From assembly GCF_003473485.1 (NCBI RefSeq), contig NC_053044.1:56026091-56090090 (forward strand): DNA of 64,000 nucleotides. Reading direction: 5' to 3'. Both the position numbers and the translations under genes were made by a program. Source of the stretch: Medicago truncatula (lineage: Eukaryota; Streptophyta; Magnoliopsida; Fabales; Fabaceae). The notes beneath the pieces are model-generated. The model saw only the letters and a program-made list of their open reading frames with translations. It was not told the DNA's origin and did not search any database. Shown here piece by piece: positions 52,263-64,000 of this stretch (within the stretch, counting starts at the first letter, position 1; each line of letters starts with the position of its first letter).

Positions 52263-53027
52263 TTTTTTGGTAAATAGAGATAAATTTCATTAACCAAAAC
52301 AATTATTACAAACTACATGGTATTAAGAAATCACAAATCCAAGAAGGAAGAGCTAGGCTCCAACACTACAACCACAAACAAAAATCATATACTGAGTTTC
52401 ACTCAACACCATTCTACTCATGTGATGAGTACCATTATTTTTGTTGCATTGACTTTGAATATAATGCATCACAATCTGCCAGTTGCTAGTATCAATATTC
52501 ATGTTACTCCGTTGTATTGCACTTTTCCAAACATCCTCGGAATATTCACAAGTAAAGAATAAATGAGAACGATTTTCATTCTCTTTTTTACACAAGATGC
52601 AAGTTTGGTCACATTGTATTTCAACTTTACTCAGTTTATCACACGTTGGCAATCTACAATGAATAGTTAACCAAGTAACAAACAAATACTTTGGAGGAAC
52701 AGGATTATTACGAATCATCTTCCTATAACTAAATTTGACAAAATCACGCATACATTTGCTTAATAGATAAGTTAGCATGTTGAAGCATATTAACCTCCTA
52801 CTTTCAAACAAAACAAAAACAAAATAAACAGTGGAAAAAAAAAAGTGGAGGACAACTCCTCTACTCTCTCCTAAGTACAACCCCCTGAGACCAATGATAT
52901 GGTGAAACAAATCATTGCCAATGTAACCATAACCTTCAGCGCACCAATCGGTACTAAAGGAATTCAGGATCTGCAGGAATGGTCTCCCACCATCCAGACA
53001 TCCCAAGATAAGAAAAGTTATACTCAC
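52263..53027 (-). mobile_element. LINE tail with zinc-binding reverse-transcriptase domain, copy 1
   Basis: The minus strand has the plant LINE zf-RVT region: PPKYLFVTWLTIHCRLPTCD, CDQTCILCKKENENRSHLFF and TCEYSEDVWKSAI. The 3' end carries AATGAAATTTATCTCTATTT followed by poly-A (T8 at 52261-52268 on the plus strand). It is severely 5'-truncated and about 190 bases are missing relative to copy 2 near 52385. Confidence 0.75.
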
Positions 53028-55496
53028 TCCAAATAAGTATCAAAAGTGTCATCGCACTCAAAGACTCCAACTAAACAACCATAATCTTACATGGCTGCTC
53101 TGATAGCGTATATCGTGGAATCCACATCAATCGAGAAAAGATCCCCTTGGATCTCTGCAATCTATAAATACATTGAAACACAAAACATGATTACAATACA
53201 TATCTCACGTTTTGAAAATAACAAAAATTTATAATGACTATTTTTTTCTGCAATTAATGAAAAAATATATAACAATATTAATAAAATAATAGTAAAAATG
53301 TCATTGGATGATTGTAAAACTACATCTACATTAATGAAAAATCCTAAGTGACCCCCATTTCACTTGGAACAAAAAATAATCATATTTTGTGGGATAAAGT
53401 TTAATTTGGACCACTAAAAAAGATGGGTCCAACTTGGACCCATTGAATATAAGCCATCAATTTATTATACTTAAAGTCCAACGGTTAAGATTAATGTCTA
53501 ACACACTCCAACAAAATAATATTAAATAACATCGTATTCAAAGGCTAGGAAAAGTTATAATCATTTCAAGATAAGTGTCAAAAATATACTCTCACAATGT
53601 GACAAACCAAAGTTTGATTTTTAACTGACAAAATACCCGCATTTAATGAATGTCTAACACATATCATATAAAATTATTTTTGTTTGAGGGAACTTATGAA
53701 TTTTTTTTCTTAATTTTGTCTTATTTTCTCTAAACGCACTTAAAAAACCTTTATTTAAATTTCGCTTTAAGCCTAAGAATATATTAGACCGGCCCTATTC
53801 ACAAACCTACTTTTGCCTCTCAAGGTCTTCAATCTTGCCCTCATTCTTAGCCACCTTTTTGAATTTTATAATCTCCCCATCCAAGTTTTTTATGGCTCTT
53901 TGGCACCTCAAATTGCATCTTCACAGTTAAGGTTGGGTTCAATAACACGGTCATCATGTTGTTGGTTTTTTTTGTTGTGTATTGAGTTGGTTGTTTTGAG
54001 TTGAGAAGTGATGTATTTATATGTGTTGTTATTGTCGCTTAGAATTTCAATATCACCTACATGCCAACACTAAGTCACTTTCAAAGTTCAAACACACAGA
54101 CGTCACAATCAAGTTAGTTCTCTTCAATTTTTTATTTTCTTTAAATAACTTAGTTCTCTTCATCTAAACACTATTCCACAATCAACTTAATTCTCTCATT
54201 TCAATTCTCTAGATTAATGCCATTAAATATAATATATATTTTTTTTTACAAAAAATATAATAGCATTTTGTTTAATTGTAATAATAAATAATATATATTG
54301 ATTTAGTGTTCTTTATATCAAAACATTTAGGCAATATGCTTATGGGTCATTTTCTTTTTTAAAAAAAAAACCTATGTATTTGTCTCTATATAATTGATCA
54401 ATCTAATTTATTTTGGATCTTTTGGTTATCAAAGTTTCTTATAATAATTGACATCATAGTGTAATATAAAGATATTCATGTATTGAGCTTCTGTTTATTT
54501 ATGATGTTTATGTGTTTTTAAATTTTTATTTCATGGCTTTCTTTTGTGGTGCATGAATTATGAATAAGCTTATATAACACAACATGGTTTCAAATTTGCA
54601 ACTTTATGTTTGATGTTGCTAAAGTAGTCTATTTGATGCAGGATTTTTACATATGTTATTCTTGAGACGTTGATTATCATTTAGTCTCAATTTAAATATG
54701 ATATATTTAAATTTTCTAAGTGTAGAGATTTGATCAGCCTTTATGAAATCATATAACAATTCAGTTGTCTAATTTCTTTCTCACTTTTCTACATTTTTCT
54801 CTTTTGGGGCAAATTATAGAGACAGTGAATGTTGATCGATTTATTTATGGTACGGTAGGAATCATTTCTCAAATATTGGATATTGAGTATACATCATAAG
54901 AAATTGTGAACAATTATATTGAATATTCGGATGAATTGTGAGCAATTTATCTAAATATTCTAATAAGAAAAATTCACGCTCAATTGTAAGTGTGATTTGT
55001 ATTCAAGCGAATTCATTTAATATAAAAGTTTAATGGTGGTGGGTTGACAATTCAATTTTTTTCACACACAACCACTCAAAACATTTAGAATTGCTACATC
55101 AATTAATGTTTTAATTTACGTGGCAATTCCTAATACTTCCATTGGTTGTGTGTGCAAAATTGTTTTGAATTGTCAACACATTACCATTAAAATCTTAAAG
55201 AATAAAAATAGTAATAATTTTTTTAGGGTAATAATAATAGTTATTATTATTAGCATTATGACAGACACATTTATGCTTTTATTAGCGATGAATGATAAAA
55301 TAGTAAACATATTTGACGGGAAGGCTAAAATTGAAAGAAAGAAGGGTTATAACAAGAGATAACATTCTTTTATGCAAGGTTAAAATAAGGTTTATACTAT
55401 CCCCTTTATATATGGTATTGATAATATCATTTTTGTTGTAATGGGATGGTTCTTATTTTAATAAGATTTAACTATATTTCTATTTCATTTAAGAAA
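53028..55496. other. Gene-free DNA between the duplicated segments
   Basis: AT-rich. A short minus-strand stretch near 53810-53895 reads KNLDGEIIKFKKVAKNEGKI, coiled-coil-like and coding in appearance, but flanked by stops; it may be a scrap of a gene. Nothing else could be supported. Confidence 0.35.
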
Positions 55497-55677
55497 AATT
55501 ATTTTATTTTTCAATTTAAACAACATTATAAAAAAATATAAATAGTTAATAAAATACTTTAAATGCAGAGTAAAACTAAAAATGGAAAACAATAGTTTAA
55601 ATTAATACATATATAATTTTTTTTAAAAGGATAAGATAATAGATGAAAAAACCAAAGAAGTATACAAATATTAGTGT

Positions 55678-55737
<60 letters not shown>

Positions 55738-57870
55738 AGAATATTAGTATATATATGTTCATCTTAAATTATAGTTTTAACTTCAAAATATATAGAAATT
55801 AAATTTCCTTAAAAAAAGAAAAGAATTAAAGTGAGTTGGACTTTGAGGTTGGCTTACCATTTGGTTAGAGCAAACCTTAAGGTTAAGAAAAACTTTCAAG
55901 TACTTATAACAAATTAAGAGCAACACCCTTATAAGATTTGAGTAAACTATTTACCAAATATATATATTTACCAATTTTTGGTGATCACCTATTAATTGTA
56001 CATCTTCCTACTTATTTCAACATTAAATATGCATTTCCTTTCATTTTCAAAGAATTACGTAAATCATAAATATTCAATATGTTTAAGTATATAAATACTT
56101 CATTTTTCTTGCTAAAAATACACTCACTTAGATTGAGAGATGATGCTTCGGTCGAAGGTAGAGATGACCTTAAGACTTAAAAACATTTACAAAGAGATTT
56201 ACATTTAACTCATTTTAAAGGGTACCAGCGAGACTCAAACCAATGACTTATGAATTCAAAAAAGATATATGTTTATCACTAGACCAAACTTTTGAATTAA
56301 AAATAAAAATGACCACTATTGAACATTTACGAATATGTTCAACGAATTATGTCAAACAATCAAGACCAATTTTTCTATTCTCAGTTTGGTTCAAAATAAG
56401 TTTCGAAATGTTGTTTCTCTTCATAATTGTCATAAGTTTCTTTGTATAACTATACTATTCAATAATAGTAATATTATTTTTTGAAAGGCAAAACAATTTA
56501 TTAAAAAACATCAAACAAGAAACAAGAAATCCCCAAAATAATTTTGGTAATATTACATTCGCTCCTAAATATACAACTATTTTGTTTAAAACACAAAAAT
56601 TAAGAAAGTTGGTGGAGAGAGAGAGAGATAGTTTAATTTTGTAATTATACTATTTTACAAAACACATAAACTATTTTATGTTTAAAACACATAAAATTAA
56701 GTTTGTTTGTAATTATACAATTTTAAATTAGAGAGAGAGAGAGAGAGGTAGTTTAATTTTTCAACATAGTATATATTTTTTATTGAAGAAAAATATGTAA
56801 AATAAATATGAGTATATTTGTAAAGAAATGATTAATGTAGTTAAAATACCAAATAAATCTTATGAAAAAGTTGATAAACATATAATTAATATATTTAAAA
56901 TACCAAATAGGTCTTATAAAAACATACAAATGTTTTTATTTTTATTTTTATTAAAGACGGATGTAGTAATATTTAATATCCCATAATTGTTTTTATTCTA
57001 GCAAATCATCCGAATTTTTATATTAAAAGTAAATCATACAAACTGTTGATATTGCAATTGCACACATTGTATCCCACTTCCTGTGTTACCTTTTGTTAGG
57101 GGGAATAAAATACAAATTTGTTAATTAATGATAACTTTTTTTTTTTTTTTTTAGTAAATAGAGGTAAATTTCATTAACCAAAACAATTATTACAAACTAC
57201 ATGGCATCAAGAAATCACCAATCCAAGAAGTAAGAGCTAGGCTCCAACACTACAACCACAAAGAATAAAAGAAAAAAAAAAGAAAAAAAAAGTCAAAGAC
57301 CTCGCAAGCTTCTCATTAGGCTCTTCATCTTCTTACATTTCAACCCACTAATGTAAACAATCTCTTTTACTTGGTTAAGGAGCTCACGGCTTGGTTGATG
57401 TCATTCCTTTACTTCCAAATAATATACCAAGTTACACTCAACATCATTCTACTCATGTGATGAGTACCATTGATTTTGTTGCATTGACTTTGAATATAAT
57501 GCATCACAACCTGCGAGTTGTCAGTATCAATGCTCATGTTACTCCATTGTATTACACATTTCCAAACATCCTCAGAATAATATTCACAAGTGAAGAATAG
57601 ATGAGAATGATTTTTATTCTCTTTTTTACACAAGATGCAAGTTTGGTCACATTGTATTTCAACTTTACTCAATTTATCTCACGTTGGCAATCTACATTGA
57701 ATAGCTAACCAAGTAACAAACAAACACTTTGGAGGGGCATGATTATTACAAATCATCTTCCTCCAAGTATATAGAATTTTATGATCTTGAGTCGAACGTC
57801 CAATACATCTTATCATAAATGGAAAACAAATTTCTATTCCTTGATTATATCTTATTATAGTTTCCTCCAT
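55497..57870. repeat. Segmental duplication, copy 2
   Basis: Partner of 50745-53027. It has a single TA run (55681-55733), one copy of the ATGTTCAACGAATTATGTCA segment (56335-56435) and a fuller LINE tail. A local extra repeat of TAGTTTAATTTTGTAATTAT/AGAGAGAGAG pieces lies at 56610-56750. Confidence 0.85.
57137..57870 (-). mobile_element. LINE tail, copy 2
   Basis: Same insertion as 52263-53027: PPKCLFVTWLAIQCRLPT, then a stop where copy 1 has Cys, and CDQTCILCKKENKNHSHLFF. The poly-A end appears as T18 at 57137-57154. It retains a 3' portion (about 57250-57430, with GAGCTCACGGCTTGGTTGAT on the plus strand) that copy 1 has lost. Confidence 0.75.
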
Positions 57871-58299
57871 TGTTAGAGGCAGTCAGTTTTCTCTCGATCT
57901 TGAATATGAACATGAATGAGAATCATCTACAAATTTTCAACGGAGCTAATTATCACACCTATCACGATTCACAACGACGCTCTAATGATAGCGTAAGAGT
58001 AAAACTCCATAACTTCGAACTCATCTATAGGTAAGAGAAATATATGATTCTTATTGATTAACAAAGTGAAGATACAAGGGCATTTATACAACCAAGTGAA
58101 AGGTAAATGCAACAACAAAACACATAAATGAATGTCAGCTTGGCAAAACGGAATGTCAGCTAAGCAAAACTGAATGAAAAGCAAAAGGAACGCACACACA
58201 AAAATAGAAACGAAAATCAGTTTGATCGTTCAAATTTTGAATCAAATACATCAACTTTCTTTAATTTTATTTATATTTGAGACCGGATGGATTACTTAT

Positions 58300-59217
58300 C
58301 TACTCCCGCCCAGTTTTATTACCACCCACAACCTTGTTCACTAGCTTTCCTTCTTTCAAGAACAGGAATGTCGGCATAGCTTCAATTTCCCACTCCTCGG
58401 CAATAGTCTGAAGAAATTATGGTAATTAATTTGAAGGATTCTTAGTTAAAGAAAGAAATGTTCTAGATCAATGCTTCAGGATTTAAGATCCAAAACCATA
58501 ATAATGTCACGTAGTAGATTAATTTAGATACTCTCTCCGTTCATTTTTAAGTGTCAGTTTTGGAGAAATTTTTTGTTACTATTTAATTGTCATTTTCAAA
58601 GTTCAAAGCAATATTAAACGTTGTTTTACCAATATTGTCCTTAGTTATTTATTGCGGAGAGAGAAATATATGAAATGAGATATTAAATGAATAAGGTCAT
58701 TATAGCAAAAGTATAGCTTATTGCATCAAAAGTAGTATCAATTATTGATTGTCTTGGTTTGTGTGAAATGTCAAAATATGACAATTAAAAATGAACGGAG
58801 CTGGGATATGCTTACATTCAATTCATCCACATCAACCTTAAGTAAGGAAGGTGACATCTGGCCGCTTTTGAGCCAATTCTGCGAAAAATGGGGCAATGAA
58901 ACGGCATGGACCACAGCAAGAAGCAGTACTATCAACTACAATCTGTCAATGTGATTTCCTTTAAGAACTTGTTTAAAGCTAGAGGGTGATAGATAAATAA
59001 ACAATTTTATAGAATAGAAAATATGAGAAGGATTTAACATAATGATATTCGATCTCTTAAACAGAATAATATGAGCATTAGTTAATGATGATAACGAGTG
59101 TTGAGACACTTTATAATGGCCACAACAAACCAGTTTGTTGGAGTCATTTCCCTTGAGGATTTGTTCGTTCCAAGCCTCAACACTGTGGACTTCAATCACT
59201 TGTCCTTCTTCCGCCAT
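58300..59217 (-). pseudogene. Thioredoxin h, disabled paralog
   Basis: Three exons match the intact gene at 61785-63493: 59217-59131, 58942-58816 and 58407-58300. Exon 1 reads EEGQVIEVHSVEAWNEQILK. In exon 2 the redox motif WCGPC has become CCGPC and the preceding Phe is Ser. Exon 2 is 127 bases rather than 123 because of an extra 4 bases (CTTA repeated in TTCCTTACTTAAGG), so the frame runs into TAA after PDVTFLT. Exon 3 still reads [20 protein letters not shown] but ends early at GRE-stop. Splice sites survive. Intron 2 contains a Stowaway MITE. A protein made from it would lack the C-terminal half of the fold. Confidence 0.9.
58531..58805. mobile_element. Stowaway-type MITE in the thioredoxin pseudogene
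   Basis: Starts after TA with CTCTCTCCGTTCATTTTTAA and ends near AAAAATGAACGGAG. It is an inverted relative of the copy in CKX intron 3 (22352-22625). Its right end lies about 10 bases from the exon 2 donor at 58815. The right tip is imperfect, so the border is approximate. Confidence 0.7.
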
Positions 59218-59219
59218 TT

Positions 59220-60412
59220 TCCTCTGTCTTAAACTTAGATTAGCTATGATCTCAAACAAAGCCGGCCTCTTATATAAGATTTTCTAATTAGTCAACCATG
59301 TTAATCTCTGTCAAGTATCAAAACATGGACACCTCATCACCCCATGACATAACAAGAAGAAGCGCGTCATGTGTGAATGCAATCAAACGTGATCAATTGT
59401 TTATTTTGTTAGCTGTTGACGTGCGTGTCCATAACATTAAAGAGGTGACAAGTATAAATCAATAAATTATATTTTTAATTGATTTCTGTTAAAAATAAAA
59501 ATAAAAACTCCAAATAAACATTGCTAGGGTTCTTCTTCCTATTATTCATCCTTATCTTCATCAAATTAAAAATAAAAATTCATATTGGTTCACTGATCAA
59601 CTTTCATCATCTTCATCCATATTATCTTCTTTTAAAAAGAAATTTAGAAAATTCCAAATTAATTTTTTTTAGAGTTCTTCAAACCCATAAAATTAATACC
59701 TTAAAATTCAAACTATTGAAGCTTAATCCCAATAGATTGAAGTTCCTTACATATCCGTTCCCGGTGAATTTTAAGCAAAATTTTCAACGTGAATGTAACA
59801 AAATCCAGTTTCAAGAGGCAGTGGCATTGCCGTTGTCAGGACCCTAGACCGGGGATTCAGACTTTTTAATTTCATAATTTTTGAGAGAAATTTCAATTTT
59901 TTTTACAAGAGATGTCTAATATGAGTCTGGTTCAAAGGTGGATTGTGCAAGGGTTGGATTTTGAGGGTGTTCAGACCAGAAAAACAGTAGGATTATTGGG
60001 GGTAATTCCAAATGGCTGAGGGGGTTCAGCTACATCCCCCGAATAATAGGTGGCTCCGCCTCTGAACCACTAGTATAAAAAGTCAAGGGAGCTGTTATGA
60101 ACCGGTCCAAGAGCCAAAATCCTTATCACGTAAGGCCCAAACACCCAGAGGCTCAACCTGTCAAGATTCTTCTCAACCTTGGATTCTAACCGTTCTTTAA
60201 CCTCTTTAACCTGCCAAAGTCAAGCATTGATGAAGCTCCGTCCATAACGGATCCTCAATCACTCTCCAATGGCTCCTTTTGGTGCCTATAAAAAGAATCT
60301 TTCACCAACCTCGACGGCTGGTCAATCTCAGTCAATTGACCTTAATTACAAAAGATTAATAGCAATGGGTGAAACTTGGTGACAAAAACATTCCCTTTTC
60401 CATGCCCAAACT
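59220..60412. other. Intergenic DNA between thioredoxin loci, possible LTR fragment
   Basis: Between 60085 and 60360 a more GC-balanced stretch (TGTTATGAACCGGTCCAAGA ... GTGCCTATAAAAAGAATC) has a TATA-like box and looks like part of an LTR, but I found neither a partner LTR nor a target duplication. The remainder is AT-rich. Confidence 0.3.
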
Positions 60413-61190
60413 GTGTTCAGGAGGAAAAGAGTAAATATTTGGTTTCAATCTTCCAAACAGGAACATACCTACTACCAAAGGTCTGTGGGCACTAGGCTGC
60501 ACATGGATTTCAAAACCAAAGTATTTATAGAGTTATGGGCACTAGGCTCTTTAATTGTTCCTATTTCTACTCCTTTCATTTGGTTCATCTTGCGAAAATT
60601 AAGATTTCAATTGTTCCTATTTGTAAGCCCTATAAACTCATGTCATATTTTTGTTACGTGTAAGCTCTCAATTCAAATCTGGAAAAAGCCTGGGCTATGG
60701 GATAGTATTCAATCACACATTATGTATGTTGATGGAAAGATGGACCTCCTTTTTATTGTTGCTAATAAACTGTCAAATTTGCATCAAAGTATGTGGAGCA
60801 TCTAGAGAAGCCACAATCTTCAATTATCGGAGAAAGTCATTTAGAGTGTATCTGCAGTTTGACATCAAGCGGCTACTTACCTTCAGCAATGGCAATGGGC
60901 GAATTTTAATGCAAACAGATCTCGTGCCCTTATTGTAAGGCCAGCTGATATAAACTGGACAAAACATCCAATGGGGAAGCTAAATTGTGATATCGATGCA
61001 ATCTTCACAAGTAATAAGGTAAACATTGGTTCCTTCAAAAAAAAAAAAAAAAGGCAAACATTGGTATGTGCTATGAGCAAACTGATGTAGTTAGTGGCCA
61101 GGTTGCATCAATGGCTAATCCCCAAGATTTTGATATTATACTCGCTTGTACTTTTCATGCCATCGTAAGAATGACATATTGATATGTGAT
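60413..61190 (+). pseudogene. Decayed LINE ORF2 C-terminal remnant
   Basis: Frames in sequence give SCHIFVTCKLSIQIWKKPGL, a zinc-binding reverse-transcriptase end, then NKLSNLHQSMWSI and, in another frame, ADINWTKHPMGKLNCDIDAI and VNIG, matching the start of the RNase H domain. The pieces are separated by stops and frame changes, including an A15 run at about 61038. No intact domain remains. Confidence 0.55.
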
Positions 61191-61784
61191 AAATTTGTTT
61201 CCTTCGCACACAAAAAATGATAAGTAGTCATATAATGTTGACATAAAATAATTCCTCTCCATCATGGACAGACTTGCAGCAGGGTTGACGGTTTTTAATT
61301 TTTGTCAAAAAAGTTACAGTATGTGTAAGAATAAATTTTAGGTAGTCACCAAAACATACTTCCACTTATCAGAATCACGAAGATTTGGCAATTGACGGCA
61401 TTTCACATTTGAAGTTTTGTTTCAAGTTCAATATAAGAAAATTGAAGCGTGGGCCACCCAATCAAAAGAGGGTCCATTGATGGATAATCTAATAAGAAAA
61501 GAGTAATGCCAGGACAGCAATAAGAATAAGAACATAACACACAAAGCTAAATATTTTCATAAATGCTATCTCCTTGCTAATGCAAGTTAGTTGTTCATTG
61601 GCGAAAGTGTTTCAAGTACTACCACACAACGATTTTATTCACATATCCAGCCATGTTCTAAAGATTCTAAATTCCAAACCATACTGAAACCAGGTAAACT
61701 GACTCAAATAGCAAAATGCAAACTGACTCAAATAGCAAAATGCAAACTGACTCGAATTAGAAAATGGTTTGTTCATATGACCCT
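61191..61784. other. Thioredoxin 3' flank
   Basis: No gene seen. A 20-base unit CAAACTGACTCAAATAGCAAAATG-like (ACTGACTCAAATAGCAAAAT) is repeated at 61697-61745. The last part is likely the 3'UTR of the thioredoxin gene. Confidence 0.4.
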
Positions 61785-63493
61785 TCAAGCATCAGTAGTT
61801 GCATGCTTGGTTATTGCTGCTTGCAGCTGCTCCTTCTGAGCACCGACAACCTTGTCCACAAGTTTTCCTTCTTTCAAGAACAGGAATGTTGGCATAGCAT
61901 CAACTGCCCACTCCTCAGCAACAGTCTGAAGAAATTAATGCAAGTTAATTGCAGGATTCTTAGTTAAAGAAAAAGAAATCATAAAGCTTTAGGACTTAAG
62001 ATTAAAAACAATAATAATGTCATGTGGTAAATTTTGATATGCTCACCTTCAATTCATCAACATCAACCTTGAGGAAGGTGACATTTGGCAGCTTTTTAGC
62101 AATCTCTGCCAAAATTGGGGCAATGAAACGGCACGGGCCACACCAAGAAGCAGTGAAATCAACTACAATCTGTCAATGTGATTTCTTTTCAGTACTGTGA
62201 ACTTCTTTAAAATTAAGTGGTGAAAAATCAACAATTCTAAGGAATCACAACCGAAGATGCTACAATCTTCAATATCAAGAGTTAAAACATGAAACTAAGG
62301 CAGTTAAAAGTTCTAAAAACACAAAGGTCAAACAAAGATTTGACACAAGGTTAGATGAAGATTGCATGCCAGAAATCATTGAAGATTTAGCGTCAGGAAA
62401 TACTGTAAGTTCAGGTTGGTTTACCGTAAAAAAGGGGTTGGCTGAAGTTGATGAAATAACAGGCTGGTTTGTTGAAAATGTTTAAGATAAAGAGAACATA
62501 AAATGAACAGAACATTTCAAATTGTCAAACAATACAAAAGACGAAGCACCGACTCTTATTTATACTAATATTAGACTCCGAATTCTAATCTAAGTATCAA
62601 ACTAAGAACAAATTACAACAACAACAACAACGAAGCCTTATCCCATTGAGTGTGGCTAAGAACAAATTACAATATTGAATAAATAATAGAATCAAAATTA
62701 ACTTAGACAAAACATTAGCCCTTATTTATACTAATATGAAAACTAACAAATTACCCTAATGAGCAATTTTCGTCTCCCAACAATATTGAGCTTGAACTTA
62801 ATCCTCATTTTTTTTTTTAAGGAACTTAATCCTCATTTCTTAAAATTTCAAGAATCAAATAATTTCATCAGTTTCCTCTAACTTAAAACCCTTAAATCCC
62901 AACACTTTTTGGTCACTATTATGAGCAAAAAATCACTTTTAGATTCATTAAACAACTGATGCTGTTGGTCGGTAAAACTAATATTGACCATATGCATCAG
63001 TTGTTCAATGAACCGGAAAAGTTGACAAACAGAATAGATTAACCATTTTAAACATTCCTTTTCTCAAAATATTTCATTCATAAAAAAGATAATCTCAAAC
63101 CCTCTCTCCATCTTCTAAACCATGTTCAAATCGTTTCATATCAAATTTAAACCCTATGCTCTAAATCATTATTTAGTGTCATCCAATTGAAGGATTAAAT
63201 TCACACATCAACAATACCAGAATAATAATCAATAGTAAAATTGATAAATCCCTAAAAAGTCGCTAACAATGGATGCAACAATTAGATCCCTAAACTAAGG
63301 AAATGAAAAACCCTAGTGCGGTTATAATTTCGAATTAAAAACGTAAAAAAAAAAAAAAAAAAAAAATATAAAAAAAAAAACAATTTTGAGAGTAATTACG
63401 AACCAGTTTCTTGGATCCATTTCCCTTCTCGAGGTGTTCCTTCCAAGCCTCCACAGTGTGAACTCCGATCACGTGTCCCTCTTCTGCTGCCAT
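61785..63493 (-). CDS. TRX: Thioredoxin h-type
   Basis: Three exons with GT-AG introns read in phase: 63493-63404, 62169-62047 and 61925-61785, giving 117 aa, the usual h-type length. The protein has no signal or transit peptide, so it should be cytosolic and reduce target disulfides with electrons from NADPH-thioredoxin reductase. The active site is [14 protein letters not shown] with Cys40 and Cys43. Asp34 lies at the buried position before it, and the cis-Pro is in [13 protein letters not shown]. Intron 1 is 1.2 kb and intron 2 is 121 bp. The gene is intact, in contrast to the paralog at 58300-59217 in the same orientation. A Stowaway MITE begins 103 bases upstream of the ATG. Confidence 0.95.
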
Positions 63494-63595
63494 TTTTTTC
63501 TTTCTTCGTACAAATTACGCTTTTGCTTTCAAATGTCTATTTTTTTCGCTTAGATTAGCTCTGATCCTAACTTGAAGCCCGATGTTTGTTATATA

Positions 63596-63852
63596 CTCCC
63601 TCCGTCCCTTAATAAATCACCTAGTTGACAATATGCATTATTGACTTGATATACTTTGACCATACTTTTCTACTAATTCACAAAGATAAATAATATCATG
63701 TAAGATGTTGTTGAATTCGTCTCAATGAGTATTTTTAAATATTAAATTTTTATAATTTTTTTTAGTGGAGAATTGAAAATATCAAAGATAAAATATATGC
63801 ATTGATATGTGTGTCAGAGCCAACTAGGTCATTTATTTAGGGACGGAGGGAG
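63596..63852. mobile_element. Stowaway MITE in the thioredoxin 5' region
   Basis: Perfect inverted tips CTCCCTCCGTCCCTTAATAA and (reversed) CTCCCTCCGTCCCTAAATAA are bordered by TA on both sides (63594-63595, 63853-63854). 257 bp. These tips are the classic plant Stowaway consensus. It lies in the proximal promoter or leader of the thioredoxin gene. Confidence 0.9.
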
Positions 63853-64000
63853 TACTCTGTAAGAAAATACGTTACACGCGTTACCTGTGTTGTCCACGTT
63901 TACGTGTCACATTCTCATTTGTGAAAGCTTGTAGTCGTCATCACCCATGTCACAACAAACGCGTCAACTGTGACCTCGCGTGACCAATTTTAGTCTTTTT

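Larger units (their letters stand above)
50745..53027. repeat. Segmental duplication, copy 1
   Basis: Matches 55497-57870 over most of its length, with shared landmarks TAGTTAATAAAATACTTTAA, GATGAAAAAACCAAAGAAGT, the TA tracts, GATGCTTCGGTCGAAGGTAG, GAAACAAGAAATCCCCAAAA and the LINE tail. Copy 1 has an extra internal duplication (51083-51183 repeated at 51507-51607) and lacks about 190 bases of LINE sequence present in copy 2. The two TA runs at 50988-51023 and 51037-51083 lie inside it. Confidence 0.85.

Noticed and set aside
52353..53027. A 224-codon frame as a possible host gene
   Set aside because: Its C-terminal half is a LINE zinc-binding region read toward a poly-A end, and the same fragment is duplicated at 57.4 kb in broken form.
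60085..60360. Possible solo LTR with a TATA-like box
   Set aside because: No paired LTR, no clear TG...CA ends and no target duplication could be found, so it is left as an unassigned stretch.

Overview
This is a nuclear window from a flowering plant, most likely a legume of the Medicago/Trifolium type. The host genes carry introns and have the 5-exon (cytokinin dehydrogenase) and 18-exon (beta-galactosidase) layouts of eudicots. The rest is AT-rich DNA crowded with DNA transposons, MITEs, LINE remnants and simple repeats. The species assignment is inference from the overall look, not from a search.

Host genes that can be followed exon by exon with an open frame: a COX19-type twin CX9C mitochondrial protein (+, 13862-16589, 4 exons, 100 aa); a cytokinin dehydrogenase/oxidase CKX (-, 19684-26252, 5 exons, 532 aa); a glycoside hydrolase family 35 beta-galactosidase (+, 40388-45707, 18 exons, 733 aa); and an h-type thioredoxin (-, 61785-63493, 3 exons, 117 aa). 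A broken thioredoxin h paralog lies about 2.6 kb from the intact one, on the same strand (58300-59217). There is one nuclear tRNA-Ala(AGC) with a weakened T stem (33777-33849), a decayed LRR tail of a CNL-type resistance gene (46422-47480), and a few exon-like fragments with no recognised product. These genes do not form a pathway; they are ordinary neighbours on a plant chromosome.

Region by region. 1-5 kb: two Mutator-type elements, one a non-autonomous MITE and one a 3.6-kb MULE with a decayed transposase, both with perfect 9-bp target-site duplications (TSDs). 5-13.4 kb: unassigned AT-rich DNA, a LINE tail, a CACTA-like subterminal array, a hairpin MITE, a duplicated non-coding block and a PIF/Harbinger-type element. 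13.4-16.6 kb: COX19 with MITEs in introns 1 and 3. 18.5-26.3 kb: a MITE upstream, then CKX, whose introns 2 and 3 hold five MITEs. 27-38 kb: gene-poor DNA with a hAT-type element, a miniature LTR element (TRIM), nested MITEs, the tRNA, a foldback element and a 2.27-kb solo LTR with an internal 10-unit array. 38.5-39.3 kb: a LINE RNase H tail. 40.4-46 kb: beta-galactosidase. 46.4-48.3 kb: LRR debris. 49-58 kb: a repeat desert with a roughly 2-kb segmental duplication carrying a LINE tail. 58-64 kb: the two thioredoxin loci with LINE debris between them.

I found no previously undescribed multi-gene system. The most informative observations are: a 166-bp internal duplication in the beta-galactosidase gene that copies a splice acceptor and most of exon 9, with a stop codon in the copy; a family of four MITEs with 9-bp duplications, three of them inside CKX introns; near-identical 0.4-kb non-coding blocks 7.5 kb apart; and exact TSDs that let many transposon ends be set to the base. 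All exon joins were made by eye from GT/AG sites and reading phase and have not been tested against transcripts.
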